From NCBI GenBank assembly GCA_016744135.1, contig JADGEX010000001.1, positions 941,029-1,005,028 on the forward strand: DNA of 64,000 nt, read 5' to 3'. A model generated the notes under the pieces. That model was given only the letters and a program-made list of their open reading frames with translations. It was not told the origin of the DNA and ran no database searches. This document shows, in pieces, positions 51,732-60,824 of this stretch; the first letter of the stretch is position 1; each line of letters opens with the position of its first letter. This stretch comes from Pseudodesulfovibrio sp. Its GTDB lineage: Bacteria; Desulfobacterota; Desulfovibrionia; Desulfovibrionales; Desulfovibrionaceae. The translations under genes were made by a program, and so were the position numbers.

Positions 51732-54131
51732 CTAGAAATGTATCGGCAGATTCTTTTCGAGAGCAGCCAGCACTTTCTTATGTTCCTTATCAACTTGCTT
51801 GTCCTTCAAAGTTTTGGTCGGCGAACGATACGTCAAACGGAAAGACAAATTGCGTTCCTCTTCCTGACCTTCAGGCACGTATTCAGCCACCAGTTCCACG
51901 GACTCCATGATACTGACGCCCGCTTCCTCAATAACCTTACGAATTACATCGGCCCCAAGGGTGATAGACCCGATAATGGTCACATCACGACGACTGGGCG
52001 GAAACACAGGCAGCGGTGCGAACTCGATTGCGTGTTCCTCAGTCATGGACCGCAGGGCATCAAGATCAAGATCGCCCAGCCATGCCTCTTTCCGGGCATG
52101 ATAATAATCCGCGATGTCTTCTTTGACGCGACCAATGAGACCAATCGGCATCTCGTTAACTATCACCTGCACGCACGGCTCCATATAGGCATGGTCTTCG
52201 ACCAAACTAAATTCAGGAGCTTCCAGCTTAAGATGATTCACAATAAGATGTTCAATATGCCCTTTGACATCAAGATAGTCTGCACTCTCTACACCCCACG
52301 GCCATTCATTGGCATGACGCGGACCGTAGAGCAAAACTCCTAAACGAATATGTTCGGAAGTCTCGGTTTCAGATTCGGCATCGGCCAAAAATTTCTTGGC
52401 CACTTCAAAAATACGAACGTGGTTGTTGCCCTGCGCCAGATTATTTTTAAGTGTGTTCAGCAGGCCAGGCGCGAGATCAGTACGCATGACATTCTGGTCT
52501 TCACTCAAAGGATTGGCAATAAATACCCGCCCTTCTTCTGGAAGGTTAAGGCGATCCAGATCATCGGAGCCAACAAAGCTGTAATTCACAGCTTCATTTA
52601 GACCAATACCGGCACCCCACAACTTGATATTCTTGATAAAAGCATATTCAGTACCGCTTGAAACAGTATCCAAAGACTTGGAAACTCGCGGCAGAACTGC
52701 CGGAATCTGATCCAGGCCAAAAACGCGGCCCACTTCCTCGTACAAATCCACTTCGCGCTCAAGGTCGAGGCGATGGGACGGAGAAGAAACAGTCCAATTA
52801 TCAGCATTGGAATCATCAACGGCACACCCTTCGCCCTCAAAAACTTTTTTGGCGAAATCTTGTTCCAAATCAAGACCGAGCAGGGACATGCACCGCGCAT
52901 GACGATAGCCATGTGTACGGTCCTGCCATGGAGTCGGCTCATTGGAAACCACACCGGAGACAACGGAACCGCCGGAAGCTTCAGCCATAAGCTGAGCTGC
53001 ACGGTCCTGACAGAAACGGGTCAACTGTTGATCCACGCCGCGCTCAAAGCGATAAGATGCATCAGACGGCAATGATAAACGACGGGCGGTCTTGCGAACA
53101 GTACCCGGACGGAAAACAGCAGCTTCCAACAAAACACTGGTGGATTCGGCGTGCATCTCGGAATTGGCACCACCCATAACACCTGCAAGAGCAACGGGCT
53201 TCTTACCATCCCATATAAGGAGATCCTTGGAAGTCAAGGTGCGCTCGACATCATCCAAAGTAGTAAATTTCATGCCGTCAGTTGCCGGAGCTACACGAAT
53301 GGTAGCGTCTTCAATCAAATCAAGATCAAAGGCATGAAGCGGCTGTCCCAACTCAAACATAATATAGTTGGTCACATCAACAATATTTGATATTGGACGC
53401 TGTCCCAGTGCAAGCAATTTGAAACGCATCCAATCAGGAGACTTACGTGTTTCAACGCCGCGAATAATACGACCGTGATATGCTGGGCACAGTGCCGGAT
53501 CATCGATCAAAATTTTCAAATCGTCGGCAGCGTTGCCACCAGCCTCCACCAGATTCAACTCCGGCATAGTCAAAGGCAGATCAAATGCCAATGCAGTCTC
53601 ACGAGCAAAACCCAGAATGGAGAGGCAATCTGCGCGGTTGGGTGTGATATCAAAATCAAAAACCACACGCTCCAGATTCATGGCGTCCACAAGTTTTTCA
53701 CCAACCGAGAAGGTGTCATCCAGAACCCAGATGCCATCATGGTCGTCGGAAAAACCGAGTTCGCGCTCGGAACAGATCATACCGAACGACTTGATACCGC
53801 GCAGCTTGGCTTTCTTGATCTTCATACCCTCGGGCATGACGGTACCAACAGTGGCTACCGGAACTTTCTGCCCCTTGCCAACATTGGGCGCACCGCAAAC
53901 GATGGTCAAAATTTCGGGACCACCGACATCCACGGTACAGACCGAAAGCTTTTCGGCCTCAGGGTGCTTTTCGCACTCCACAACGTGGCCGACCACAATG
54001 TCCTTGATATTCTCAAAAGGATCGTCGATCCCTTCCAGCTCAAGGCCCAACATGGTGAGCTTGTCACCCAGAACCTGAATATCGCCCTCGTAGGGAACGA
54101 ACTCACGCAACCAATTAAGACTGACTAACAT
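51732..54131 (-). CDS. pheT: Phenylalanyl-tRNA synthetase beta subunit
   Basis: 799 residues. N-terminal LNWLREFV and tRNA-binding (OB-like) domain VGHVVECEKHPEAEKLSVCTVDVG, a B3/B4 editing region (DASYRFERGVDQ), the B5 domain, and a C-terminal FDX-ACB tRNA anticodon-binding domain (FAPLPVFPPSRRDVTIIGS). Forms the alpha2-beta2 enzyme charging tRNA-Phe. Its start is preceded by a terminator-like hairpin in the pheS-pheT gap. No strong ribosome binding site (ACGGTAG). Confidence 0.97.
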   Translation of the reverse strand: MLVSLNWLREFVPYEGDIQVLGDKLTMLGLELEGIDDPFENIKDIVVGHVVECEKHPEAEKLSVCTVDVGGPEILTIVCGAPNVGKGQKVPVATVGTVMPEGMKIKKAKLRGIKSFGMICSERELGFSDDHDGIWVLDDTFSVGEKLVDAMNLERVVFDFDITPNRADCLSILGFARETALAFDLPLTMPELNLVEAGGNAADDLKILIDDPALCPAYHGRIIRGVETRKSPDWMRFKLLALGQRPISNIVDVTNYIMFELGQPLHAFDLDLIEDATIRVAPATDGMKFTTLDDVERTLTSKDLLIWDGKKPVALAGVMGGANSEMHAESTSVLLEAAVFRPGTVRKTARRLSLPSDASYRFERGVDQQLTRFCQDRAAQLMAEASGGSVVSGVVSNEPTPWQDRTHGYRHARCMSLLGLDLEQDFAKKVFEGEGCAVDDSNADNWTVSSPSHRLDLEREVDLYEEVGRVFGLDQIPAVLPRVSKSLDTVSSGTEYAFIKNIKLWGAGIGLNEAVNYSFVGSDDLDRLNLPEEGRVFIANPLSEDQNVMRTDLAPGLLNTLKNNLAQGNNHVRIFEVAKKFLADAESETETSEHIRLGVLLYGPRHANEWPWGVESADYLDVKGHIEHLIVNHLKLEAPEFSLVEDHAYMEPCVQVIVNEMPIGLIGRVKEDIADYYHARKEAWLGDLDLDALRSMTEEHAIEFAPLPVFPPSRRDVTIIGSITLGADVIRKVIEEAGVSIMESVELVAEYVPEGQEEERNLSFRLTYRSPTKTLKDKQVDKEHKKVLAALEKNLPIHF

Positions 54132-54159
54132 TGCACTACCGTAATCGGTAAAAAGTTAT

Positions 54160-54201
54160 GAAAAACGACCCGAATAATCCACGCGGAATCATTCGGGCCG
54201 C
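54160..54201 (-). terminator. Terminator-like hairpin between pheS and pheT
   Basis: On the minus strand a GC-rich hairpin (GGCCCGAATGATTCC / GGATTATTCGGGTCG with a GCGT loop) starts 10 bases after the pheS stop codon and is followed by TTTTTC, 30 bases before the pheT start. It has the form of an intrinsic terminator inside the operon. Confidence 0.75.
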
Positions 54202-54210
54202 ACAGAATAT

Positions 54211-55263
54211 CTAAGCGAATTGTTCCAGGAACCGGACGTCGTTTTCAAAGAACATACGCAGATCACCGATGCCGTATTTCAGCATGGCGATACGCTCGAT
54301 GCCCATTCCGAATGCAAAGCCGGTAAAGACTTCCGGGTCGTAACCCACGGATTTGAAAACATTGGGATCAACCATGCCGCAACCCAAAATCTCAACCCAG
54401 CCGGTGCCCTTGCAGACACGACAAGTCGAGCCATCTTTTTCACCTTTGCCACCGCACATAACGCAGGAGATATCAACCTCTGCAGACGGTTCGGTAAAGG
54501 GGAAAAAGCTCGGGCGGAAGCGAACATCAGTCTGAGAGCCAAAGATCTGGCGCACAAAGACGGTCAAAGTGCCACGCAGGTCAGCCATGGATACGTTCTT
54601 ATCAACCAACAACCCTTCAATCTGATGAAACATCGGAGTGTGGGTCAAATCAGAATCACGGCGATAGACCTTACCTGGACAAATGACGGCCACCGGCGGC
54701 TCTTGCTTGAGCATGGAACGAATTTGCATACCGGAAGTATGCGTACGCAGCACGATTTTATCCGACACATAAAGCGTATCCTGCATGTCACGAGCTGGAT
54801 GCTCAGGCGGCATGTTAAGCGCTTCAAAGTTGTGCCAATCATTTTCGACTTCAGGCCCGGCTGCATGCTCGAAACCAAGACCGGTCAGCACGTTACACAC
54901 TTCATCCATGACAAGTGTCACAGGATGCAGAGAACCTGCCCAAGGCTTACGGCCCGGCATGGAGGGGTCAAATTTGGACAACGCTTCGGAGGCCTCAGCC
55001 TTATGCAATTCGGCTTCCCAAGAATCAAGCAACGCTGTGATGGCTTGCTTGACTGTGTTGGCCTTCTGTCCAGCTTCGGGCTTTTCCGAATTGTCGAGCT
55101 TCCCAAGCTGGCCCATCATTCCGGCGAGCTTGCCTTTGCGCCCCAGGAACTCGACACGGAGTTCTTCCAGTTCCTTTAACGAACAAGCCTGGCCCTTGCG
55201 AGATTCGCAATCCTGGGCCAGGCTGTCGAGTCCTTCCAGGAAGGACTTCAATTCATTACTCAC
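54211..55263 (-). CDS. pheS: Phenylalanyl-tRNA synthetase alpha subunit
   Basis: 350 residues. N-terminal coiled-coil region then the class II catalytic core: motif 2 region [39 protein letters not shown], and motif 3 [18 protein letters not shown] is the start (55261-55263). It follows rplT with a 3-base gap and lacks its own ribosome binding site, suggesting translational coupling to rplT. Confidence 0.97.
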   Translation of the reverse strand: MSNELKSFLEGLDSLAQDCESRKGQACSLKELEELRVEFLGRKGKLAGMMGQLGKLDNSEKPEAGQKANTVKQAITALLDSWEAELHKAEASEALSKFDPSMPGRKPWAGSLHPVTLVMDEVCNVLTGLGFEHAAGPEVENDWHNFEALNMPPEHPARDMQDTLYVSDKIVLRTHTSGMQIRSMLKQEPPVAVICPGKVYRRDSDLTHTPMFHQIEGLLVDKNVSMADLRGTLTVFVRQIFGSQTDVRFRPSFFPFTEPSAEVDISCVMCGGKGEKDGSTCRVCKGTGWVEILGCGMVDPNVFKSVGYDPEVFTGFAFGMGIERIAMLKYGIGDLRMFFENDVRFLEQFA

Positions 55264-55266
55264 AAT

Positions 55267-55620
55267 TTAGCTCACTTTGGCTTTTGCTGCCTCTGCGATT
55301 TTGGCGAACACTTCAGGATCGCGCACTGCCATATCTGCCAGAACCTTACGGTTCAGCTCGATGCCAGCCAGCTTGAGACCGTTCATCAAACGGCTGTAGG
55401 ACAGTCCGTTGAGACGGGCGGCGGCATTGATGCGAATGATCCACAATTTGCGGAACTCGCGTTTCTTGCGTTTACGGTCGCGGTATGCGTTACACAGAGC
55501 TTTCTCTACACGCTCGCGAGCTGTGCGGTACAGGCGACTGCCTGCGCCACGATAGCCTTTGGCCATCTTCAAATACTTTTTATGACGCCTCTTGGCGGCC
55601 ACTCCACGCTTTACTCTCAT
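55267..55620 (-). CDS. rplT: 50S ribosomal protein L20
   Basis: 117 residues, strongly basic. [34 protein letters not shown] and the C-terminal [34 protein letters not shown] match L20. GGAGGTTTTACC precedes the ATG. L20 represses its own operon in other bacteria; the long, structured gap upstream is a candidate site. Confidence 0.98.
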   Translation of the reverse strand: MRVKRGVAAKRRHKKYLKMAKGYRGAGSRLYRTARERVEKALCNAYRDRKRKKREFRKLWIIRINAAARLNGLSYSRLMNGLKLAGIELNRKVLADMAVRDPEVFAKIAEAAKAKVS

Positions 55621-55802
55621 GGTAAAACCTCCATCGCTTATTTACCTCCCGGGCCGGACGGACTCCCCCGACGAGGCGGATTGCTTTAAATGTTAATGTA
55701 AATCAACGGGCATCTCGACTGAACCGAACTGACGCTACGTGCGAACCGGGGCCATTCCCCGGCTCTCTTTGAACGCGGCCAGCAGGTTTATCAGGCGGAT
55801 TG
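55621..55802 (-). promoter_or_regulatory. Structured rpmI-rplT spacer, candidate L20-type control region
   Basis: The 182-base spacer is unusually long for this junction. It contains a CCGGGG / CCCCGG hairpin (55746-55762) and an 11-base direct repeat AGGCGGATTGC at 55674-55684 and 55793-55803. L20 control of the operon is known in enteric bacteria and Bacillus; that this spacer does it here is inference. Confidence 0.35.
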
Positions 55803-56000
55803 CTAGCCGTTGGGCAACTGACGACGAACAGCTTTCATGTTGGCGGAGTCCACTGTAGTGGACTGGCCCAGGCGACGCTTTCTCTTGGCATTCTTCTTGG
55901 TCAGAATGTGCCTGAGGTTTTTGCGGCGACGCTTGAACTTGCCAGTAGCGGTTTTGGAAAACCGCTTCGCTGCTGCGCGGCGAGTTTTAATCTTAGGCAT
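55803..56000 (-). CDS. rpmI: 50S ribosomal protein L35
   Basis: 65 residues, [36 protein letters not shown], full length and basic as expected. Third gene of the thrS-infC-rpmI-rplT-pheS-pheT operon. Confidence 0.97.
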   Translation of the reverse strand: MPKIKTRRAAAKRFSKTATGKFKRRRKNLRHILTKKNAKRKRRLGQSTTVDSANMKAVRRQLPNG

Positions 56001-56041
56001 AGTTGTATCCTCCTAAAAGGGAACAAGTCCCCTATGAGTCT

Positions 56042-56587
56042 CTATTTTTTCACGGGAGCAAGCATCATTGTCATGGTCCGTCCTTCTGACATTGGCTTGC
56101 TCTCGACTTTAGCGATATCCAACGTATCCTCCACGACCCTGTCGAGCATCATCAGCCCGCGGTCCTTATGGACGATTTCGCGTCCTCGGAAGAAGATGGT
56201 CACTTTACAGCGATCTCCTGCGTCGAGGAATTTAACAATTTTCTTGAGCTTGGTCTGGTAATCGTGCTCATCGGTTTTGGGCCGGAACTTGACTTCCTTG
56301 ATCTTAATTACGGTCTGTTTTTTCTTAGCTTCCTGCAGCTTCTTCTGCTGCTGGTACTTAAACTTACCATAATCCATGATCTTACAGACAGGCGGATCGG
56401 CGTTCGGCGCGACCTCCACAAGATCAAGCCCTTTTTCGCGAGCGCGTTCTAAAGCGTCGCGGGTTGCCAGTACGCCCAACTGCTCGCCGTCATCATCCAC
56501 GACTCGCACCTTAGGGATGCGAATTCTGTCGTTGCGCCGGACCTCGTCTTTCCGCTGGTCGCGGCGGTAGTTACCCCGAAAAGCTAT
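56042..56587 (-). CDS. infC: Translation initiation factor IF-3, initiated at an AUA codon
   Basis: 181 residues from ATA at 56585-56587. The full N-terminal domain reads AFRGNYRRDQRKDEVRRNDRIRIPKVRVVDDDGEQLGV, followed by the linker and the C-terminal domain FRPKTDEHDYQTKLKKIVKFLDAGDRCKV. GGAGG lies eight bases before ATA, within the 3-prime end of thrS. A GTG at 56507-56509 would remove 26 conserved residues. AUA/AUU/AUC starts are known for infC and let IF-3 control its own synthesis. Confidence 0.9.
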   Translation of the reverse strand: MAFRGNYRRDQRKDEVRRNDRIRIPKVRVVDDDGEQLGVLATRDALERAREKGLDLVEVAPNADPPVCKIMDYGKFKYQQQKKLQEAKKKQTVIKIKEVKFRPKTDEHDYQTKLKKIVKFLDAGDRCKVTIFFRGREIVHKDRGLMMLDRVVEDTLDIAKVESKPMSEGRTMTMMLAPVKK

Positions 56588-58508
56588 AGCTCATTCCTCC
56601 TGCTTCGAAAGGCGACTTTGCAGCATCAAGTATCAACTGCACTGCCTCCTCCAATGAAACCAATCCGGGGTCTTCTCCGTCTCGTGAACGAATATTGACG
56701 CACCCGGCCTCAACCTCTTTATCACCGATTACCAACATATACGGGATCTTCTCAACTTGAGCTTCCCGAATCTTATAACCAAGTTTCTCGTTGCGGGTAT
56801 CCGCTTCGATACGGATTCCCTTACTTGCAAACAAGGCTTTGGCTTTATTCACAAAATCAAGCTGTGCATCCGTCACGTTCAAAAGACGCGCCTGGACCGG
56901 AGCCAGCCAAACAGGATAAGCACCTGCACAGTGTTCCGTCAAGACGCCAATGAAGCGTTCGATAGAACCGAGCATAGCACGATGGATCATGACAGGTCGA
57001 TGCCGCTCACCATCCTCGCCGACATATACTATGTCAAAGCGATCTGGCAAGGTGAAATCGACCTGAATAGTACCACACTGCCATGAACGTCCGATGGAAT
57101 CACGCAAATGAAAGTCAATCTTGGGACCGTAAAAGGCACCGTCACCCTCATTGATGGCATATTCCAAACCGGATTCGTTCAAAGCCTCGCGCAAGGCTTC
57201 AGTAGCGACATTCCAATCTTCATCCGAACCGATAGACTTCTCTGGACGAGTGGACAGCTCCACATCGAACTCGTAGTCGAACAGAGAATAAATGTCCTGA
57301 TAAAATTTGATGAGATCAATGATTTCCTCAGAAATCTGATCCGGACGACAAATAAGATGTGCATCATCCTGAGTAAAGGTACGCACACGCATCAAACCAT
57401 GCAACACACCGGATTTCTCATGACGGTGCACTACACCCAGTTCAAAATACCGCTGGGGGAGCTCTCGGTAGCTCATGATCTTACGCTTGTAGATGATCAT
57501 GTGAGCCAAGCAATTCATGGGCTTAATGCCGTAAGCCTGCTCGTCAATTTCCGTGAAATACATATTCTCACGATAATTTTCGTAGTGACCGGACTTTTCC
57601 CACATTTCGCGTTTGAGAATGAGCGGCCCCTGAACGAGGTCATATCCACGCTTCAGGTGCTCCTTGCGCTCGAAGTCCTCCAAGATGGCACGAAGCAACA
57701 TACCTTTGGGATGCCACAAAGGCATACCGGGGCCGACTTCATCATTGAAAGAGAAAAGATCAAGCTGCTTGCCGAGCTTACGATGATCACGCTTCTTAGC
57801 TTCTTCAAGACGGAACAGATGCTTCTTGAGCGCTTTGGGGTCCTGCCATGCAGTACCGTAGATACGCTGAAGCTGTTTGTTCTTTTCGTCGCCACGCCAG
57901 TACGCTCCAGCCACGGACAAAAGCTTGAAGGCTTTGATCATGCCGGTACGCGCAACATGCGGGCCGCGGCACAAATCCGCGAAATCGCCATGCGTGTAAA
58001 TAGAAAATTCGTCTACACCAAGGTCATCCATAATTTCAGGCTTGTACTCTTCACCCATGTCGGAAAAGAACGTCTTCGCCTCTTCTTTGGTCATGGTTGA
58101 ACGAACAAATTCCTTGTTGGCACCCACGGAACTGAGCATCTCTTTCTCGATGGCTTCCAGATCTTCAGGGGTAAATGGGCGCTCATAATCAAAATCATAG
58201 TAGAATCCGTCCTTAATGGCCGGACCAATAGTCACCTTGGCGGTGGGGAACAGTTTTTTGACAGCTTCGGCCATGAGATGGGCCGCGGAGTGGCGGATAA
58301 CGCCCAGCCCCTCTTCGCTGTCAGCGAAGACGGGCTCAATGGTAGTACAAGGAGTCGGCACGGCAGTGGACATGTCCAAAATGGTGTCTTCGCACTTGGC
58401 GGCGACAACCTTCTTGAACTGTTTCTTTGACAGGCCCTCTTGCAGGGCATCGGCACAGGATGCACCGTCGGCCAATTCAACTGGATTGCCAGCGACTTCG
58501 ATCTGCAC
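56571..58508 (-). CDS. thrS: Threonyl-tRNA synthetase
   Basis: 645 residues. N-terminal TGS-like and editing domains (HSAAHLMAEAVKKLFPTAKVTIGPAIKDGFYYDF), the class II core with LGVVHRHEKSGVLHGLMRVRTFTQDDAHLIC, and a C-terminal anticodon-binding domain with the closing GGMSYSFSG. GTG start (58506-58508) follows AAGGAG. Its last codons overlap infC by 17 bases. It has no evident promoter of its own between the tRNA gene and its start. Confidence 0.97.
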   Translation of the reverse strand: MQIEVAGNPVELADGASCADALQEGLSKKQFKKVVAAKCEDTILDMSTAVPTPCTTIEPVFADSEEGLGVIRHSAAHLMAEAVKKLFPTAKVTIGPAIKDGFYYDFDYERPFTPEDLEAIEKEMLSSVGANKEFVRSTMTKEEAKTFFSDMGEEYKPEIMDDLGVDEFSIYTHGDFADLCRGPHVARTGMIKAFKLLSVAGAYWRGDEKNKQLQRIYGTAWQDPKALKKHLFRLEEAKKRDHRKLGKQLDLFSFNDEVGPGMPLWHPKGMLLRAILEDFERKEHLKRGYDLVQGPLILKREMWEKSGHYENYRENMYFTEIDEQAYGIKPMNCLAHMIIYKRKIMSYRELPQRYFELGVVHRHEKSGVLHGLMRVRTFTQDDAHLICRPDQISEEIIDLIKFYQDIYSLFDYEFDVELSTRPEKSIGSDEDWNVATEALREALNESGLEYAINEGDGAFYGPKIDFHLRDSIGRSWQCGTIQVDFTLPDRFDIVYVGEDGERHRPVMIHRAMLGSIERFIGVLTEHCAGAYPVWLAPVQARLLNVTDAQLDFVNKAKALFASKGIRIEADTRNEKLGYKIREAQVEKIPYMLVIGDKEVEAGCVNIRSRDGEDPGLVSLEEAVQLILDAAKSPFEAGGMSYSFSG

Positions 58509-58553
58509 TTCTTATACTCCTTGGTCCGGGAAAATGCCGGAAGCTGTTAACGA

Positions 58554-58580
58554 AGAAAGGGAGGCCTGAGGCCTCCCTTC
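58554..58580 (-). terminator. Hairpin between tRNA-Val and thrS
   Basis: GGGAGGCCT / AGGCCTCCC with a one-base loop centre, followed on the minus strand by TTTCTTCG. It begins about 12 bases past the tRNA 3-prime end and about 45 bases before the thrS start, so it can act as a tRNA terminator and thus as an attenuator of thrS. Confidence 0.65.
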
Positions 58581-58591
58581 CGGGGATGTTC

Positions 58592-58666
58592 TGGTAGGCG
58601 CGGAGGGATTTGAACCCACGACCCTTTGCACGTCAAGCAAATGCTCTCCCCCTGAGCTACGCGCCT
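58592..58666 (-). tRNA. tRNA-Val (anticodon GAC)
   Basis: Cloverleaf of 75 bases with encoded CCA. Acceptor stem AGGCGCG / CGCGCCT, D-arm GCTC..GAGC, anticodon stem TTTGC / GCAAA with loop TTGACGT (anticodon GAC, reading GUC/GUU), T-loop TTCAAAT with a single T-T mismatch at 50-64. A -10/-35 pair lies upstream. Confidence 0.95.
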
Positions 58667-58685
58667 TCTCGTTGAAGCGAGACGG

Positions 58686-58714
58686 AAACTATCCGCGAGA
58701 CCGTTTGTTGTCAA
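58686..58714 (-). promoter_or_regulatory. Promoter of tRNA-Val, probably also of the thrS operon
   Basis: TTGACA at 58709-58714 (minus strand) and TAGTTT at 58686-58691 are separated by 17 bases and lie about 20 bases before the tRNA 5-prime end. Confidence 0.72.
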
Positions 58715-59041
58715 GCGACATTTTAATCTTTTTTCATTTTTTTTAAAAAGGATATCACCATGAAAAGGGAAAGAGCCTCAAACAACTTCTTATATCCATA
58801 GTCAGAGCCCCAAAAAAGCCCCATTCATTGTTTCCAAAATTGCTTCAACATATTTAACACAAACAACAAAATCATAGAATAATGAATGCAAATTCAAAAA
58901 GATATTCCATTCAAAACCCTAAATTCAGATGGAATGCGACCCGTTGCAAAGTCTCCTGCTCAATATAAACCAAGAAAATACAGACGTCCTAAACAGGCAC
59001 TACGTCAACAGCATGTCCGGGAACTGAACAACATGCAATTT
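58715..59041. other. AT-rich stretch without a recognised feature
   Basis: No convincing gene was found on either strand. A 13-codon frame at 58760 on the plus strand has an AAGGA-like site but is too short to support. The composition is AT-rich relative to the neighbours. Confidence 0.4.
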
Positions 59042-59731
59042 CTAACCAATGGCTGCCAGTGCTTCACTCGCCATATCTCCAACGGTCAAATACTTAATAA
59101 CACCGTCCTTGAACGTCCGAAGCTCGGCTTCATCACTCTTCATCGCTTCAAGCTTGACCTTTACCCCTTCAGCCTTGATAAGACCAAGCACCCATGCAGC
59201 ATATGCACGGTTGTATGTATCAGAATCATCAAGCCCCACAATCAAAAAGCGTTCACCATGGGCAACCAGCTCAGGCCGCACACTGGCCAGTCGGGCTAAA
59301 CCCCAATATACATCACGTCTCAGTTCAGGATGATCCAGAAAATTGCCATCACATTCGGCATCGCAGAATATGTAGGACACCAAAATCTTATGAAACTCCT
59401 TGGCGATCTTTTCATTTTGGACCATGGCCTCAGCCATGAAATGCGGGATACTCCATCCAAGATTGCCGGATTCTTCATTCATGTGCCACATAAGCGTACG
59501 CATAAGGGTACGAGTCTTTTCCATAGACACTTCAGCTAAACGATACACAGCTCGACCAAATGCCGGGACCGTATGCCAACGGACGGCCTCTTCTCGATCA
59601 AGCCTCAGATTCAACAACGGCGGCATCAGGTCTCCAGGAGGAAACTCATCCAACTCGACCAGTCGTTCCTGCCAATTATCATCTATGAGTATTTCACGAA
59701 CTATCTTCTTCGTGCTGCGAAACTTTGACAT
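59042..59731 (-). CDS. HEAT-like repeat protein of unknown function
   Basis: 229 residues, helical. The sequence shows repeating helix pairs around WHTVPAFGRAVYRLAEV, GWSIPHFMAEAMVQNEKI, RRDVYWGLARLASVRPEL and NRAYAAWVLGLIKAEGV, consistent with HEAT/ARM-type repeats, which usually dock other proteins. One CDAEC pair is present. ATG at 59729-59731 is preferred because TAGGAG precedes it; an ATG upstream (60016) would overlap the TPR gene in another frame. It is last in the ferredoxin group; a terminator-like hairpin lies just upstream (59745-59778). Confidence 0.78.
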   Translation of the reverse strand: MSKFRSTKKIVREILIDDNWQERLVELDEFPPGDLMPPLLNLRLDREEAVRWHTVPAFGRAVYRLAEVSMEKTRTLMRTLMWHMNEESGNLGWSIPHFMAEAMVQNEKIAKEFHKILVSYIFCDAECDGNFLDHPELRRDVYWGLARLASVRPELVAHGERFLIVGLDDSDTYNRAYAAWVLGLIKAEGVKVKLEAMKSDEAELRTFKDGVIKYLTVGDMASEALAAIG

Positions 59732-59744
59732 ATCAACTCCTACA

Positions 59745-59778
59745 AAGAATAAGGGGACCGCCAAACTGACGGTCCCCC
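59745..59778 (-). terminator. Hairpin between the TPR gene and the HEAT-like gene
   Basis: GGGGACCG / CGGTCCCC around a nine-base loop, followed on the minus strand by TTATTCTTT. Weak T-run, so attenuation rather than full termination is likely. Confidence 0.5.
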
Positions 59779-59819
59779 TAGTATAATCATCTTTTCGATG
59801 CAGGCAATAGGAATAATTC

Positions 59820-60443
59820 CTATTTATTGTTTTCTTCCACTTCTTTCTTGAAGTCTTCGGGCACTTCAAAGCCGGATTCTTCAGCCTTGACGATACACTT
59901 TGCGGCATCTTCCCAGTTGCCAAAATGAGCGTCCACAATAGCCTTGTTATTCCAAGCCGGACCAAAGTTGGCTTGCTTTTCCAAAATTTTCTTGAGCAGC
60001 TTGTCAGCCTCTTCATAGTCGCTCATGGCGATAAACAGAGAGGACATGGTAGCCTGGGCCTGAGCGAACTCAGGATCAAGTTTAAGAGCCTTTTTCAGGG
60101 CCTTGTGAGCCTTGTCAAAGTCTCCCTGCTGCAAAAGGATGAAGCCGATGTTGCCCCAGGGCACTGCAAAAAACGGACGCTGCTGAGTGGCCTGAATATT
60201 ATAGTTCAGACAAGACTCCATATCGTCACGCTGCAAAGCTATACCGCCGAGCTGCACATACCCTTCGGCCATACGCGGAGAATGAGCGATGGCATCGAGA
60301 AACTCACGTTCGGCCTCCATGAAATCCCGGCGGGACAAATAAGCCACGCCCAAATTATAATGGGTGTTACCGCAGGAGGGGTTAGCGACCAACTTAGCTT
60401 TGAGATCCGCAATGTACTCGTCAAGATTTTCGAATTTTTCCAT
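59820..60443 (-). CDS. Tetratricopeptide-repeat protein
   Basis: 207 residues with clear TPRs: GNTHYNLGVAYLSRRDFMEAEREFLDAI, PWGNIGFILLQQGDFDKAHKALKKAL, and ATMSSLFIAMSDYEEADKLLKKILEKQANFGPAWNNKAIVDAHFGNWEDAAKCI. No signal peptide. AAGGATATT precedes the ATG. It is the fourth gene of the ferredoxin-YkgJ group, 15 bases after the 121-residue gene. Confidence 0.87.
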   Translation of the reverse strand: MEKFENLDEYIADLKAKLVANPSCGNTHYNLGVAYLSRRDFMEAEREFLDAIAHSPRMAEGYVQLGGIALQRDDMESCLNYNIQATQQRPFFAVPWGNIGFILLQQGDFDKAHKALKKALKLDPEFAQAQATMSSLFIAMSDYEEADKLLKKILEKQANFGPAWNNKAIVDAHFGNWEDAAKCIVKAEESGFEVPEDFKKEVEENNK

Positions 60444-60458
60444 GGCGTAATATCCTTC

Positions 60459-60824
60459 TTATGGTTCGATGCCGTGTTTTTTACAGTGCTCTGCATACCA
60501 GAGACAAAATTCATAAACGGGACGGACTTTTTCAAAATTCATAACCATCATGACATTGAATTCATTGACCTGATCAATAAATTCCTGATTGCTATGCTTC
60601 CCTGATTCTCGAATAAAAAGCTGAGAAAGTTCTGCCGAAGTATATCCGGTCTTATCCTGACGAATATCAATGGGATCAAACGGAGCCGCGAACGGGTCCC
60701 AATTCTCATAGCCCATACGATCAACGAATTTACGACGCCTTTTAGACATCTTTTCGTACATGAATTTTTTGCGGGCTTCGATATCCTGAGCGGACATCTC
60801 TTCATAATTGAGCGTCTTGGTCAT
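60459..60824 (-). CDS. Hypothetical protein, 121 residues
   Basis: Not recognised. Basic N-terminal half (RKKFMYEKMSKRRRKFVDRMGYENWDPFAAPFDPIDIRQDK) and a helical C-terminus (NEFNVMMVMNFEKVRPVYEFCLWYAEHC). No signal peptide; one CxxxxxxC pair at the end. Its ATG overlaps the stop of the YkgJ-type gene by one base, so it is translationally coupled and likely works with it. Confidence 0.75.
   Translation of the reverse strand: MTKTLNYEEMSAQDIEARKKFMYEKMSKRRRKFVDRMGYENWDPFAAPFDPIDIRQDKTGYTSAELSQLFIRESGKHSNQEFIDQVNEFNVMMVMNFEKVRPVYEFCLWYAEHCKKHGIEP

Noticed and set aside
58886..59299. 137-residue plus-strand frame at the end of the HEAT-like gene
   Set aside because: Most of it is antisense to the HEAT-like gene and the composition is not protein-like; no ribosome binding site.
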